Below, one piece after another: positions 41,950-50,395 of a stretch of DNA of 64,000 nucleotides. The DNA comes from Pelosinus sp. UFO1. Lineage in GTDB: Bacteria > Bacillota > Negativicutes > DSM-13327. The DNA is taken from positions 310,001-374,000 of the forward strand of contig NZ_CP008852.1 in the NCBI RefSeq assembly GCF_000725345.1, read 5' to 3'. The notes beneath the pieces are model-generated. The model was not told the DNA's origin. It searched no databases and saw nothing but the letters and a program-made list of their open reading frames with translations. A program made the translations under genes and the position numbers. Position 1 is the stretch's first letter; every line of letters starts with the position of its first letter.

Positions 41950-41992
41950 TCTAAGCCGTGTGTCGAGCGTTCGAATCGCCCCAGGCGCACCA
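41950..41992 (+). tRNA. 3' fragment of tRNA-Arg(TCT), not a complete gene
   Basis: From the anticodon (TCTAAGCCG) through the T arm (GAGCG-TTCGAAT-CGCCC) to GGCGCACCA, this is the 3' ~43 nt of a tRNA-Arg, with CCA encoded. The 5' half is missing; preceding sequence does not fold with it. A terminator follows at 42004. This is the form left at one end of an element integrated into a tRNA gene. Confidence 0.7.
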
Positions 41993-42003
41993 TATGAAAT
42001 CAA

Positions 42004-42034
42004 GGGTTCTAGCTTTCTTGCTAGAGCCTTTTTT
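42004..42034 (+). terminator. terminator behind the tRNA fragment
   Basis: GGGTTCTAGC/GCTAGAGCC stem (one wobble) with a 6-nt loop and six Ts. Probably the native terminator of the tRNA gene. Confidence 0.8.
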
Positions 42035-42281
42035 GTTGTTGTTCACCAATAGAAAGTATTTTGTTGTTGGTGGATAACAACAATCACGGGGAAGGCATAC
42101 CGTGTGAAAAGCAATCTCATTTTTTCACTGTAAATCCTCATGACTTCAGCCTGTACCAATAAAATATGATTTAATTGATTCAAAAGTTTTACAAATAAGA
42201 AAATCAGTACTTGTATGTAAGTACGATTCTAAAACAAAAGAATTTTCTAAATGAAGTTTATTAAATTATAATTTAATTTTA

Positions 42282-42310
42282 TTGACAACATAATAATAAT
42301 ATAGTTTAAT
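42282..42310 (+). promoter_or_regulatory. sigma-A promoter of the riboswitch-RTX transcript
   Basis: TTGACA (42282-42287), 17-bp spacer, TTTAAT (42305-42310), about 40 bp before the aptamer. Confidence 0.7.
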
Positions 42311-42349
42311 AATGGTAATGATGTTACAAAAAATGACATTTTTTTTTAC

Positions 42350-42437
42350 ACATAAAATTAGGCAAACTTACTGAAAGGTGAGGGCGCAAAGCCATGGGTC
42401 TAAGGACTGTAGGAAGTCTATGATTGCCAGGTTACCA
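42350..42437 (+). ncRNA. cyclic di-GMP-I (GEMM-I) riboswitch aptamer
   Basis: The conserved blocks of GEMM-I are present in order: AGGCAAAC, a GAAA tetraloop (CTGAAAGG), GGGCGCAAAGCC containing the tetraloop receptor, GGGTCTAAGG with the P3 hairpin, and TATGATTGCCAGGTTACC closing P1. It lies between a sigma-A promoter and a terminator, 110 bp upstream of the RTX protease gene. Confidence 0.93.
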
Positions 42438-42456
42438 TTTCGTAAGAAATGATGTT

Positions 42457-42489
42457 AAACCAGACAATCTGTCTGGTTTTTTGTTTTTT
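42457..42489 (+). terminator. riboswitch expression-platform terminator
   Basis: AAACCAGACA/TGTCTGGTTT with an ATC loop and a long T run. Its AACC could alternatively pair with GGTT of the aptamer's last strand (42430-42433); such pairing would imply that c-di-GMP promotes termination, but this is only a reading by eye. Confidence 0.88.
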
Positions 42490-42549
42490 ACAAGTAGTAC
42501 ATGCTGGTTGTATTTTAGTAAGTTAGTAGAAAAAATGGGGGAGAAAAAC

Positions 42550-45500
42550 ATGGCAAATATCAATGGAACAACAGGGAACGACATACTTCTTGGTACTGCA
42601 GGCGATGATGTAGTTGATGGTGGTGGCGGTGATGATTCCATTAATGTAGGAGCTGGAAATGACATTGTAAAGTATTATACTTCGTACACTCCTTCTAAAA
42701 TTACAGGTGGATTAGGTATTGATACGTTGGATGCCAGTGCCCAGACGACTGGAGTAGCTATTAATCTTACTACCCAGTTTACTGACTTTGAAAATATAAC
42801 TGGCGGTTCAGGTGACGATGTGTTGACAGGTACCATTGGTGTCAATACTCTGATGGGCGGAGCAGGTAATGATATTATTGATGGAAAGGGTGGCAGTGAT
42901 ATCATTAATGCTGGCGATGGCGATGATATTGTCAAATATTATTCGACGCTTACCGCTACTAACGTAAAGGGCGGTAATGGCATAGATACATTAGATGCTA
43001 GCGCTCTTACTACTGCTGTCAATATTAACTTAGCAACCCAATTTAAAGACTTTGAAAACATTACAGGTGGCTCAAGCAACGACACTTTAACTGGTAATGA
43101 TCAAACAAATATCTTAATTGGTGGGGATGGTAACGATTATATTGATGGTGGAAAGGGTGCCGATAGTATCTATGGCGGTAATGGAAATGATACGATTGTG
43201 TTCCATGCTGACAACGCTCTTGTAGATGGTGGTACGGGAGTAAATATTCTAACGGCTGCTCCGTCTGCGACGGGAGTTAGTATTGACTTAACGAATGGTG
43301 TTTTTTCTAATATTCAACAAGTAATTGGCAGTAATTATAATGACGTCATTAAAGGGACCAGCGGTAATGATATTATCTCATCTGGTAATGGCGATGACAT
43401 AATTGATGGCGGTGCTGGTATTGATACCATTGATGCAGGCGCTGGCAATGACACGGTAAAATATTATACTTCTTATGACCCTACTAAAATAAAAGGTGGA
43501 GCAGGTATTGATACGTTGGATGCCAGTGCACAGGCCACTGGATTAACTATTAATCTTACTACTCAGTTTACTGATTTTGAAAATCTTATTACTACCGCTA
43601 ACAATGACACAGTAACAGGTAATGCACTTGCTAATGTCATTGACGGCGGTGGCGGTGATGATACGATTGATGCGGGAGCCGGCAATGATACTGTAAAATA
43701 TTATGCTTCCTATACTCCTTCCAAAATAAAAGGTGGATTAGGGATTGATACACTGGATGCCAGTGCACAGACGACTGGAGTAACTATTAATCTTACTACC
43801 CAGTTTACTGACTTTGAAAATATAACTGGCGGCTTAGGTGACGATGTGTTGACAGGTACCATTGGTGTCAATACTCTGATAGGCGGAGCAGGTAATGATA
43901 TTATTGATGGAAAGGGTGGCAGTGATATCATTAATGCTGGCGATGGCGATGATATTGTCAAATATTATTCGACGCTTACCGCTACTAACGTAAAGAGCGG
44001 TAATGGCATAGATACATTAGATGCTAGCGCTCTTACTGCTGCTGTCAATATTAACTTAGCAACCCAATTTAAAGACTTTGAAAACATTACAGGTGGCTCA
44101 GGCAACGACACTTTAACTGGTAATGATCAAACAAATATCTTAATTGGTGGGGATGGTAACGATTATATTGATGGTGGAAAGGGTGCCGATAGTATCTATG
44201 GCGGTAATGGAAATGATACGATTGTGTTCCATGCTGACAACGCTCTTGTAGACGGTGGTACGGGAGTAAATATTCTAACGGCTGCTCCGTCTGCGACGGG
44301 TGTTAGTATTGACTTAACGAATGGTGCTTTTTCTAATATTCAACAGGTAATTGGCAGTAATTATAATGACGTCATTAAAGGGACCAGCGGTAATGATATT
44401 ATCTCATCTGGTAATGGCGATGACATAATTGATGGCGGTGCTGGTATTGATACCATTGATGCAGGCGCTGGCAATGACACGGTAAAATATTATACTTCTT
44501 ATGACCCTACTAAAATAAAAGGTGGAGCAGGTATTGATACGTTGGATGCCAGTGCACAGGCCACTGGATTAACTATTAATCTTACTACTCAGTTTACTGA
44601 TTTTGAAAATCTTATTACTACCGCTAACAATGACATATTAACAGGTAATGCACTTGCTAATGTCATTGACGGCGGTGGCGGTGATGATACGATTGATGCG
44701 GGAGCCGGCAATGATACTGTAAAATATTATGCTTCCTATACTCCTTCCAAAATAAAAGGTGGATTAGGGATTGATACACTGGATGCCAGTGCACAGGCAT
44801 CAGGAGTAAATATCGATCTTAATACGCAGTTTACTGACTTTGAAAACATTGTAGGTGGTACTGGTGCTGATGTTTTGACTGGTAATGCGTTAGCGAATAC
44901 TTTAGTTGGCGGCGCAGGAAATGATACATTGGATGGTGGCGCAGGAGACGACTATCTTGATGGTAGCATTGGTGGCGATAAAATTTATGGCGGGGCTGGA
45001 AATGATACTATTGTATTTGACTCAGCGGATGTTTTGGTAGATGGTGGACTCGGGGTAGATATTGTGACTGCTGCCTCTTCTGCTAGCGGCGTAACTATTG
45101 ACTTGAATTCGTCCATGTTTACCAATATTGAAAAGTTTGTAGGCAGTAATTATAACGATACTTTGATCGGCACTGCCGGGGCGGACAATTTATCTGGTGG
45201 AGCTGGTGATGATATTATAGACGGTGGTGGCGGTAATGATATTATTGATGGCGGTGCTGGAAATGATACAATAAAGTATTATACATCAATTGTACCTACT
45301 AATATAAAGGGTGGAGCTGGTATTGATACCTTAGATGCAAGCTCTTTATCTTCCACTGTTATTAATCTAAACCAATTCCCAGATATCGAAAACATTATTG
45401 CAACTTCTGGCAATGATACGTTAACAGGCAATGCACTTGCTAATGTCATTGACGGCGGTGGCGGTGATGATACGATTGATGCGGGAGCCGGCAATGATAC

Positions 45501-47820
45501 TGTAAAATATTATGCTTCCTATACTCCTTCCCAAATAAAAGGTGGATTAGGGATTGACACATTGGATGCCAGTGCTCAGACGACTGGAGTAACTTTTAAT
45601 CTGGGTACCCAGTTCACTGACTTTGAAAATATAACTGGCGGCTTAGGTGACGATGTGTTGACAGGTACCATTGGTGTCAATACTCTGATAGGCGGAGCAG
45701 GTAATGATATTATTGATGGAAAGGGTGGCAGTGATATCATTATTGCTGGCGATGGCGATGATATTGTCAAATATTATTCGACGCTTACCGCTACTAGCGT
45801 AAAGGGCGGTAATGGCATAGATACATTAGATGCTAGCGCTCTTACTACTGCTGTCAATATTAACTTAGCAACCCAATTTAAAGACTTTGAAAACATTACA
45901 GGTGGCTCAGGCAACGACACTTTAACTGGTAATGATCAAACAAATATCTTAATTGGTGGGGATGGTAACGATTATATTGATGGCGGAAAGGGTGCCGATA
46001 GTATCTATGGCGGTAATGGAAATGATACGATGGTGTTCCATGCTGGCAACGCTCTTGTAGACGGTGGTACGGGAGTAAATATTCTAACGGCTGCTCCGTC
46101 TGCGACGGGTGTTAGTATTGATTTAACGAATGGTGTTTTTTCTAATATTCAACAGGTAATTGGCAGTAATTATAATGACGTCATTAAAGGGACCAGCGGT
46201 AATGATATTATCTCATCTGGTAATGGCGATGACATAATTGATGGCGGTGCTGGTATTGATACCATTGATGCAGGCGCTGGCAATGACACGGTAAAATACT
46301 ACACTTCCTATGACCCTACTAAAATAAAAGGTGGGGTAGGCACGGATACTCTGGATGCTAGTGCCCAGACAGGATCCTTAACAATTAATTTAACAACTCA
46401 ATTTACCGACTTTGAAAATGTTATCGGTGGCTCAGGAAGTAATACTCTTACAGGTAACACTGTGGCAAATGTACTAACAGGCGGAGGCAATAGCGATGTC
46501 CTTGATGGCAAAGGAGGAGCTGACAAACTTTACGGCGGCGCAGGTGATGATACTCTAGTATTTAACTCGGCAGGGATTCTCTTTGATGGTGGAACCGGGG
46601 TTGATACATTGACTGCTGCAAGCTCTACTGTAGGTGCCATTATTGATTTAAGTAAAATAAACTTTGTTGGTATTGAAAAAGTAGTTGGCAGTAATTTTGC
46701 CGATGCGATTACCGCTGGTGCTAGTGACGTAACGATTGATGGTGGTGCTGGCAATGATATATTAAAGGGTGGTGCTGGTGCTAACACTTTGATTGGTGGA
46801 TCGGGTAACGATACACTATATGGTGGCGCTGGCAATGATACTTACGTTTTCAATTCTGGTTTTGGGCAAGACACCATTATGGATATGGCTGGCAACGGTG
46901 GTGATACGATTAAGTTTGGAGCTGGGATTAATAAAAGTAATGTAATCATCACGAAGAATAGTAATGATCTTGTGTTGAAAACAGCAGGCAGTGATTCCAT
47001 TACCATGAAAAATTGGTATCTGGGAGGTTCTAACAAAGTAGATAATTTTATCTTTGGAGATGGTTCCACCGATAGTATTTCCAATTTCAGCTGGAGTAGT
47101 GATTTAAATACTACGCCAGGAGCTTTCAATATTGAGTTTGACTATTCACTGGATACCAACCATTTCTTTGATGACCCTCTTAAACGGCAGGTGTTGAATG
47201 AAGCGGCTAGTGCTTGGGAAAGTGTTATCAACGAAAATTTCCCTAGTATTACGCCTGGACAGTCTTTTTATATCACGAATCCTTCTACCGGTACAGGGAC
47301 ATTAATTAATAGTAGTAATCTAACTCCAGGTGCTGATCTGACCATCTTTGTTGGGGCTCATCAATTAGGACAAGGCGGAAGCTTATTGGGACTTGGCGGA
47401 CCAAGCAGTAGCGGCGGTTACCATGCTGGATCAGCGTTTGAGCCAGAGGCGGGAGCTATTCAGTTCGATATTGATACAAACTGGTATTTCGATCAGACTC
47501 CGCTGACAACCAACGATATACCAAGTAATCAAATTGACTTTTTAAATGTAGCCACACATGAAATGGGACATGTTCTTGGTATTGGTACATCCCAACAGTG
47601 GCACAATCTTATATCTGGAACCAATTTCATTGGACAAAATGCAGAATTGGCGTACGGTGGTCCGGTGCCGCTCAATACGGGACTCGATCATTTTGGACCA
47701 ACCGTAATGAGCGACGGAACCCATCCCATTATGAACCCGTATGCAACCCCAGGAGCAAGATACCCAATTACTTCACTGGATAAAGGCGCAATTGCCGATT
47801 TAGGATATAATGTAGTTTAA
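42550..47820 (+). CDS. giant RTX protein with C-terminal metzincin-like protease domain
   Basis: A 1756-residue acidic protein, probably secreted by the downstream type I exporter. Residues about 5-1440 are RTX blocks (GGxGxDxUx, e.g. GGAGNDIIDGKGG) that bind calcium; near-identical blocks recur at offsets that are multiples of nine residues. Next comes an HCBP-related segment (SITMKNWYLGGSNKVDNFIF). The C-terminal ~230 residues hold THEMGHVLGIGTSQQW (H1670, E1671, H1674), a probable third ligand in LDHFGP (H1714), and a Met-turn-like PIMNPY (M1728). The third ligand is not at the standard HExxHxxGxxH position. No N-terminal signal. The frame extends upstream through the riboswitch terminator, but GGGGGAG before ATG 42550 sets the start. 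Protease-last order is the reverse of serralysins. Confidence 0.88.
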   Translation: MANINGTTGNDILLGTAGDDVVDGGGGDDSINVGAGNDIVKYYTSYTPSKITGGLGIDTLDASAQTTGVAINLTTQFTDFENITGGSGDDVLTGTIGVNTLMGGAGNDIIDGKGGSDIINAGDGDDIVKYYSTLTATNVKGGNGIDTLDASALTTAVNINLATQFKDFENITGGSSNDTLTGNDQTNILIGGDGNDYIDGGKGADSIYGGNGNDTIVFHADNALVDGGTGVNILTAAPSATGVSIDLTNGVFSNIQQVIGSNYNDVIKGTSGNDIISSGNGDDIIDGGAGIDTIDAGAGNDTVKYYTSYDPTKIKGGAGIDTLDASAQATGLTINLTTQFTDFENLITTANNDTVTGNALANVIDGGGGDDTIDAGAGNDTVKYYASYTPSKIKGGLGIDTLDASAQTTGVTINLTTQFTDFENITGGLGDDVLTGTIGVNTLIGGAGNDIIDGKGGSDIINAGDGDDIVKYYSTLTATNVKSGNGIDTLDASALTAAVNINLATQFKDFENITGGSGNDTLTGNDQTNILIGGDGNDYIDGGKGADSIYGGNGNDTIVFHADNALVDGGTGVNILTAAPSATGVSIDLTNGAFSNIQQVIGSNYNDVIKGTSGNDIISSGNGDDIIDGGAGIDTIDAGAGNDTVKYYTSYDPTKIKGGAGIDTLDASAQATGLTINLTTQFTDFENLITTANNDILTGNALANVIDGGGGDDTIDAGAGNDTVKYYASYTPSKIKGGLGIDTLDASAQASGVNIDLNTQFTDFENIVGGTGADVLTGNALANTLVGGAGNDTLDGGAGDDYLDGSIGGDKIYGGAGNDTIVFDSADVLVDGGLGVDIVTAASSASGVTIDLNSSMFTNIEKFVGSNYNDTLIGTAGADNLSGGAGDDIIDGGGGNDIIDGGAGNDTIKYYTSIVPTNIKGGAGIDTLDASSLSSTVINLNQFPDIENIIATSGNDTLTGNALANVIDGGGGDDTIDAGAGNDTVKYYASYTPSQIKGGLGIDTLDASAQTTGVTFNLGTQFTDFENITGGLGDDVLTGTIGVNTLIGGAGNDIIDGKGGSDIIIAGDGDDIVKYYSTLTATSVKGGNGIDTLDASALTTAVNINLATQFKDFENITGGSGNDTLTGNDQTNILIGGDGNDYIDGGKGADSIYGGNGNDTMVFHAGNALVDGGTGVNILTAAPSATGVSIDLTNGVFSNIQQVIGSNYNDVIKGTSGNDIISSGNGDDIIDGGAGIDTIDAGAGNDTVKYYTSYDPTKIKGGVGTDTLDASAQTGSLTINLTTQFTDFENVIGGSGSNTLTGNTVANVLTGGGNSDVLDGKGGADKLYGGAGDDTLVFNSAGILFDGGTGVDTLTAASSTVGAIIDLSKINFVGIEKVVGSNFADAITAGASDVTIDGGAGNDILKGGAGANTLIGGSGNDTLYGGAGNDTYVFNSGFGQDTIMDMAGNGGDTIKFGAGINKSNVIITKNSNDLVLKTAGSDSITMKNWYLGGSNKVDNFIFGDGSTDSISNFSWSSDLNTTPGAFNIEFDYSLDTNHFFDDPLKRQVLNEAASAWESVINENFPSITPGQSFYITNPSTGTGTLINSSNLTPGADLTIFVGAHQLGQGGSLLGLGGPSSSGGYHAGSAFEPEAGAIQFDIDTNWYFDQTPLTTNDIPSNQIDFLNVATHEMGHVLGIGTSQQWHNLISGTNFIGQNAELAYGGPVPLNTGLDHFGPTVMSDGTHPIMNPYATPGARYPITSLDKGAIADLGYNVV
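42655..46360 (+). repeat. long near-identical internal repeats of the RTX gene
   Basis: The stretch beginning GGTGACGATG recurs at 42811, 43837 and 45646, and the stretch GCGGGAGCCGG at 43672, 44698 and 45481. The offsets 1026, 1809 and 783 bp are all multiples of 27, so each duplication keeps both the frame and the nonapeptide register. Identity is high enough to suggest recent duplication or gene conversion. Confidence 0.85.
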
Positions 47821-47843
47821 TATAAAAGAGTTTGGCCTATAAA

Positions 47844-47886
47844 GAGAACCCCCTAAAGTAGATAAAATATACTTTAGGGGGTTCTC
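47844..47886. terminator. 17-bp perfect hairpin after the RTX gene
   Basis: GAGAACCCCCTAAAGTA (47844-47860) and exact inverse (47870-47886); no T run follows, but the stem is strong. Confidence 0.75.
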
Positions 47887-48020
47887 ATGAATCACTATTA
47901 ACATGTATTATCTCTTTAGCCGGTATTTAATTTGCAGATTATTTAGCTCCTTGGGGGGGATATTTTTCAGGTTGTAGACAAACTATGTTTTTAAAATAGC
48001 TAGATACACTTAAAAACAAG

Positions 48021-48063
48021 ATTAAAGAAGCATTAAAATTGCATTAACGACTTTGTTTACATT
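48021..48063 (+). promoter_or_regulatory. three ATTAA boxes at 11-bp spacing before the type I exporter operon
   Basis: ATTAA starts at 48021, 48032 and 48043, exactly one helical turn apart; a further TTAA at 48010 is one base out of register. A -10-like TACATT begins at 48058. The arrangement mirrors 35166-35219 and suggests activation by an OmpR/PhoB-type response regulator. Downstream to 48235 nothing else stands out. Confidence 0.55.
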
Positions 48064-48235
48064 CTGAAGCTAGTTTTTTATGAAATAGAAATTGATGAGT
48101 TTCATAGCAAGCAATAAGAATTAAACTTTACATATTACCAGAGGATATGTCGATTTCAAAGGTAATTATCATTTATTAGCGAATTAAACAATTTAGGTAT
48201 TGTTAATAAACGATTTTGTCGAGGTATAACAGATT

Positions 48236-50395
48236 ATGATGAAACTTTTACAGGAACAAGAAGACATTCTAGATGATAAGTCAGTTGATACCGGGCTGGT
48301 TTGTCTGGTGTTGGTGGTTCAGGCTTTAGGGATAGCTGCTGAGGAAGAGGCACTGCGCCAGAACTGTAGACTAGGCGAGAGGCTGATGGATACTAACACC
48401 TTAATCCAGGCAGCAAAATGTTTAAAACTGAAGACAAAGAAACTGAGTGTACCTACAGGCGAGCTTGGAAATCAGCCGATACCGGCTATTGCCATTATGC
48501 AGGGTGACGGCTATGTGGTGATTGGGCGTTGTACTGAGGGGAGAATTATCGTATTTGATCCTAGGACGCGGCGAAGTCAGACTGTAGCTGTAGAAGAGTT
48601 TGTAAAACTATGGAGCGGTCAAATTATTACTCTTAGAAAACCTTTCAGTTTCAAAGAATGTAAGAAGCGTTTTAATGTTGGTTGGTTTATGCCATCGTTA
48701 ATACTGTTTAAAAAGTTTTTCGCTGAAACCATAGTTGCGGCATTTTTTCTTCAATTATTTGGTCTTGTGACGCCCTTATTTACTCAAGTTATTATAGACA
48801 AGGTTCTTCCTTATAATGGGACATCCACATTAGATGTATTGGCAGTAGCCCTCTTAGCCTCAGGAGTGCTTCAGACAGCCTTGGGTATTTTGCGAACTTA
48901 TGTATTTACTCATACTACGAACAAGGTGGATGTCATCTTGGGTGCCAGATTATTTCGTCATATTACTGCTTTGCCACTTCGCTATTTTGAACTGCGGCGT
49001 GTGGGTGATACCCTCATGCGTATATCAGCCTTAAATACTATCAGAGAGTTTATGACGGGTACGGCTTTAACGGCATTAATGGATACTTTTTTTTCTATAG
49101 TGTTTATTGCTGTGATGTTTTATTACAGCTCTTTTCTAACTTGGATTGCCTTAGCGGCTATGCCATTTTTTCTCTTTCAAAATATTTTCGCTACTCCCAT
49201 TTATCAAAAACGCTTAGAGGCAGTATGGGCTGCTGGGGCGGAAAGTAATTCTTTTCTGGTGGAGACAGTGACAGGCATTCATACCATAAAATCTTTGGCG
49301 GTTGAGCCCCAATTTAATTATCGTTGGGAACAAATGCTGTCACGTTATGTTAAGACTACTTTTGATAGTGCAGTAGTTGGTATTATCCTGGGAAATAGCG
49401 GTTCCCTAATTCAGCGTTTATCTGGCTTTGCTTTGTTATGGTTTGGTGGGCATATGGTAATTGATGGGCATATGACGATTGGTCAATTAATTGCATTTCA
49501 AATGTTGGCAGGGCAGGCAGGGGAGCCTCTTCAAAGGTTGATGGGCATGTGGCAGCAGTTTCAGCAAGCGGCATTGTCAGCTGAACGGCTGGGAGATATT
49601 ATTGCTACGCCACCAGAAATGGTAAATCATTCTGGGGTGCAAGGGGGACTAAAACCTCTGCAAGGCAGTATTACTTTTGAACAAGTAGTTTTTCGCTATG
49701 TACCTGATGCACCACCTGTATTACAAGGAATTGGTTTACATATTAAAGCAGGTATGAAGATCGGTATTGTGGGACGATCAGGATCTGGCAAGAGCACTTT
49801 AACCAAGCTAGTGCAGCGGTTATATTTACCGGAAAAAGGCCGAATTTTACTGGATGACGGGGATGTATCCCAGATGGATCCAGCGTGGCTAAGGCGTCAA
49901 ATTGGTGTGGTTCTTCAGGAAAACTTTCTATTCAATGGTAGTGTGCGAGATAATATTGCCACTGCTCGTCCGGGAGCATCCATGGAGGAGGTCATTCGTG
50001 CAGCTGAGATTGCTGGTGCCCACGAATTTATTCTGGAATTGTCTGAAGGCTATGACACTCGAGTCGGAGAACGAGGTATGGCCTTGTCTGGGGGGCAGCG
50101 TCAACGCATTGCTATTGCTAGGGCTATTCTTGTGAATCCAAGGATTTTGATTTTCGATGAAGCCACCAGTGCTTTGGACTATCAGTCAGAACGTATTATT
50201 ATGAAGAATATGGATCATATTACTGCTGGCCGTACAGCGCTGATTATTGCTCATAGGTTGTCTACGGTGCGGCGATGTGATCTTATTGTAGTAGTCGACA
50301 GGGGTTGTATCGTTGAGCAGGGAACACATGAGGAACTACTTGCTAAAAAAGGTTTGTATTATAATTTATATATGTTACAACAAGAGGTACGATAA
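48236..50395 (+). CDS. type I secretion ABC transporter with C39-like domain (RtxB-like)
   Basis: Inner-membrane exporter ATPase of 719 residues. Residues about 10-130 form a C39 peptidase-like domain lacking the catalytic Cys arrangement (DTGLVCLVLVVQ), as in HlyB/LapB-type exporters that bind unfolded RTX cargo without cutting it. Five or six helices follow, then the ATPase with Walker A GRSGSGKST (~512), signature LSGGQRQRIAIARAI (~617) and Walker B ILIFDEATSALD. First gene of an ABC-HlyD-ABC operon next to the RTX gene. Confidence 0.93.
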   Translation: MMKLLQEQEDILDDKSVDTGLVCLVLVVQALGIAAEEEALRQNCRLGERLMDTNTLIQAAKCLKLKTKKLSVPTGELGNQPIPAIAIMQGDGYVVIGRCTEGRIIVFDPRTRRSQTVAVEEFVKLWSGQIITLRKPFSFKECKKRFNVGWFMPSLILFKKFFAETIVAAFFLQLFGLVTPLFTQVIIDKVLPYNGTSTLDVLAVALLASGVLQTALGILRTYVFTHTTNKVDVILGARLFRHITALPLRYFELRRVGDTLMRISALNTIREFMTGTALTALMDTFFSIVFIAVMFYYSSFLTWIALAAMPFFLFQNIFATPIYQKRLEAVWAAGAESNSFLVETVTGIHTIKSLAVEPQFNYRWEQMLSRYVKTTFDSAVVGIILGNSGSLIQRLSGFALLWFGGHMVIDGHMTIGQLIAFQMLAGQAGEPLQRLMGMWQQFQQAALSAERLGDIIATPPEMVNHSGVQGGLKPLQGSITFEQVVFRYVPDAPPVLQGIGLHIKAGMKIGIVGRSGSGKSTLTKLVQRLYLPEKGRILLDDGDVSQMDPAWLRRQIGVVLQENFLFNGSVRDNIATARPGASMEEVIRAAEIAGAHEFILELSEGYDTRVGERGMALSGGQRQRIAIARAILVNPRILIFDEATSALDYQSERIIMKNMDHITAGRTALIIAHRLSTVRRCDLIVVVDRGCIVEQGTHEELLAKKGLYYNLYMLQQEVR

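Noticed and set aside
41950-41992. A functional tRNA-Arg gene
   Set aside because: Acceptor 5' strand, D arm and half of the anticodon stem are missing upstream.
42424-42549. N-terminal extension of the RTX protein by 42 codons
   Set aside because: It would be translated from the riboswitch and its terminator; ATG 42550 has a proper GGGGGAG site and begins directly with RTX-type sequence.
42655-46360. Regular repeats considered as a CRISPR-like or tandem-satellite array
   Set aside because: They are in frame, protein-coding and in nonapeptide register; there are no unique spacers.
42675-47129. Minus-strand ORFs rich in Pro and Ser opposite the RTX gene
   Set aside because: They are shadows of the repetitive GGxGxD codons, recur with each repeat and have no ribosome sites.
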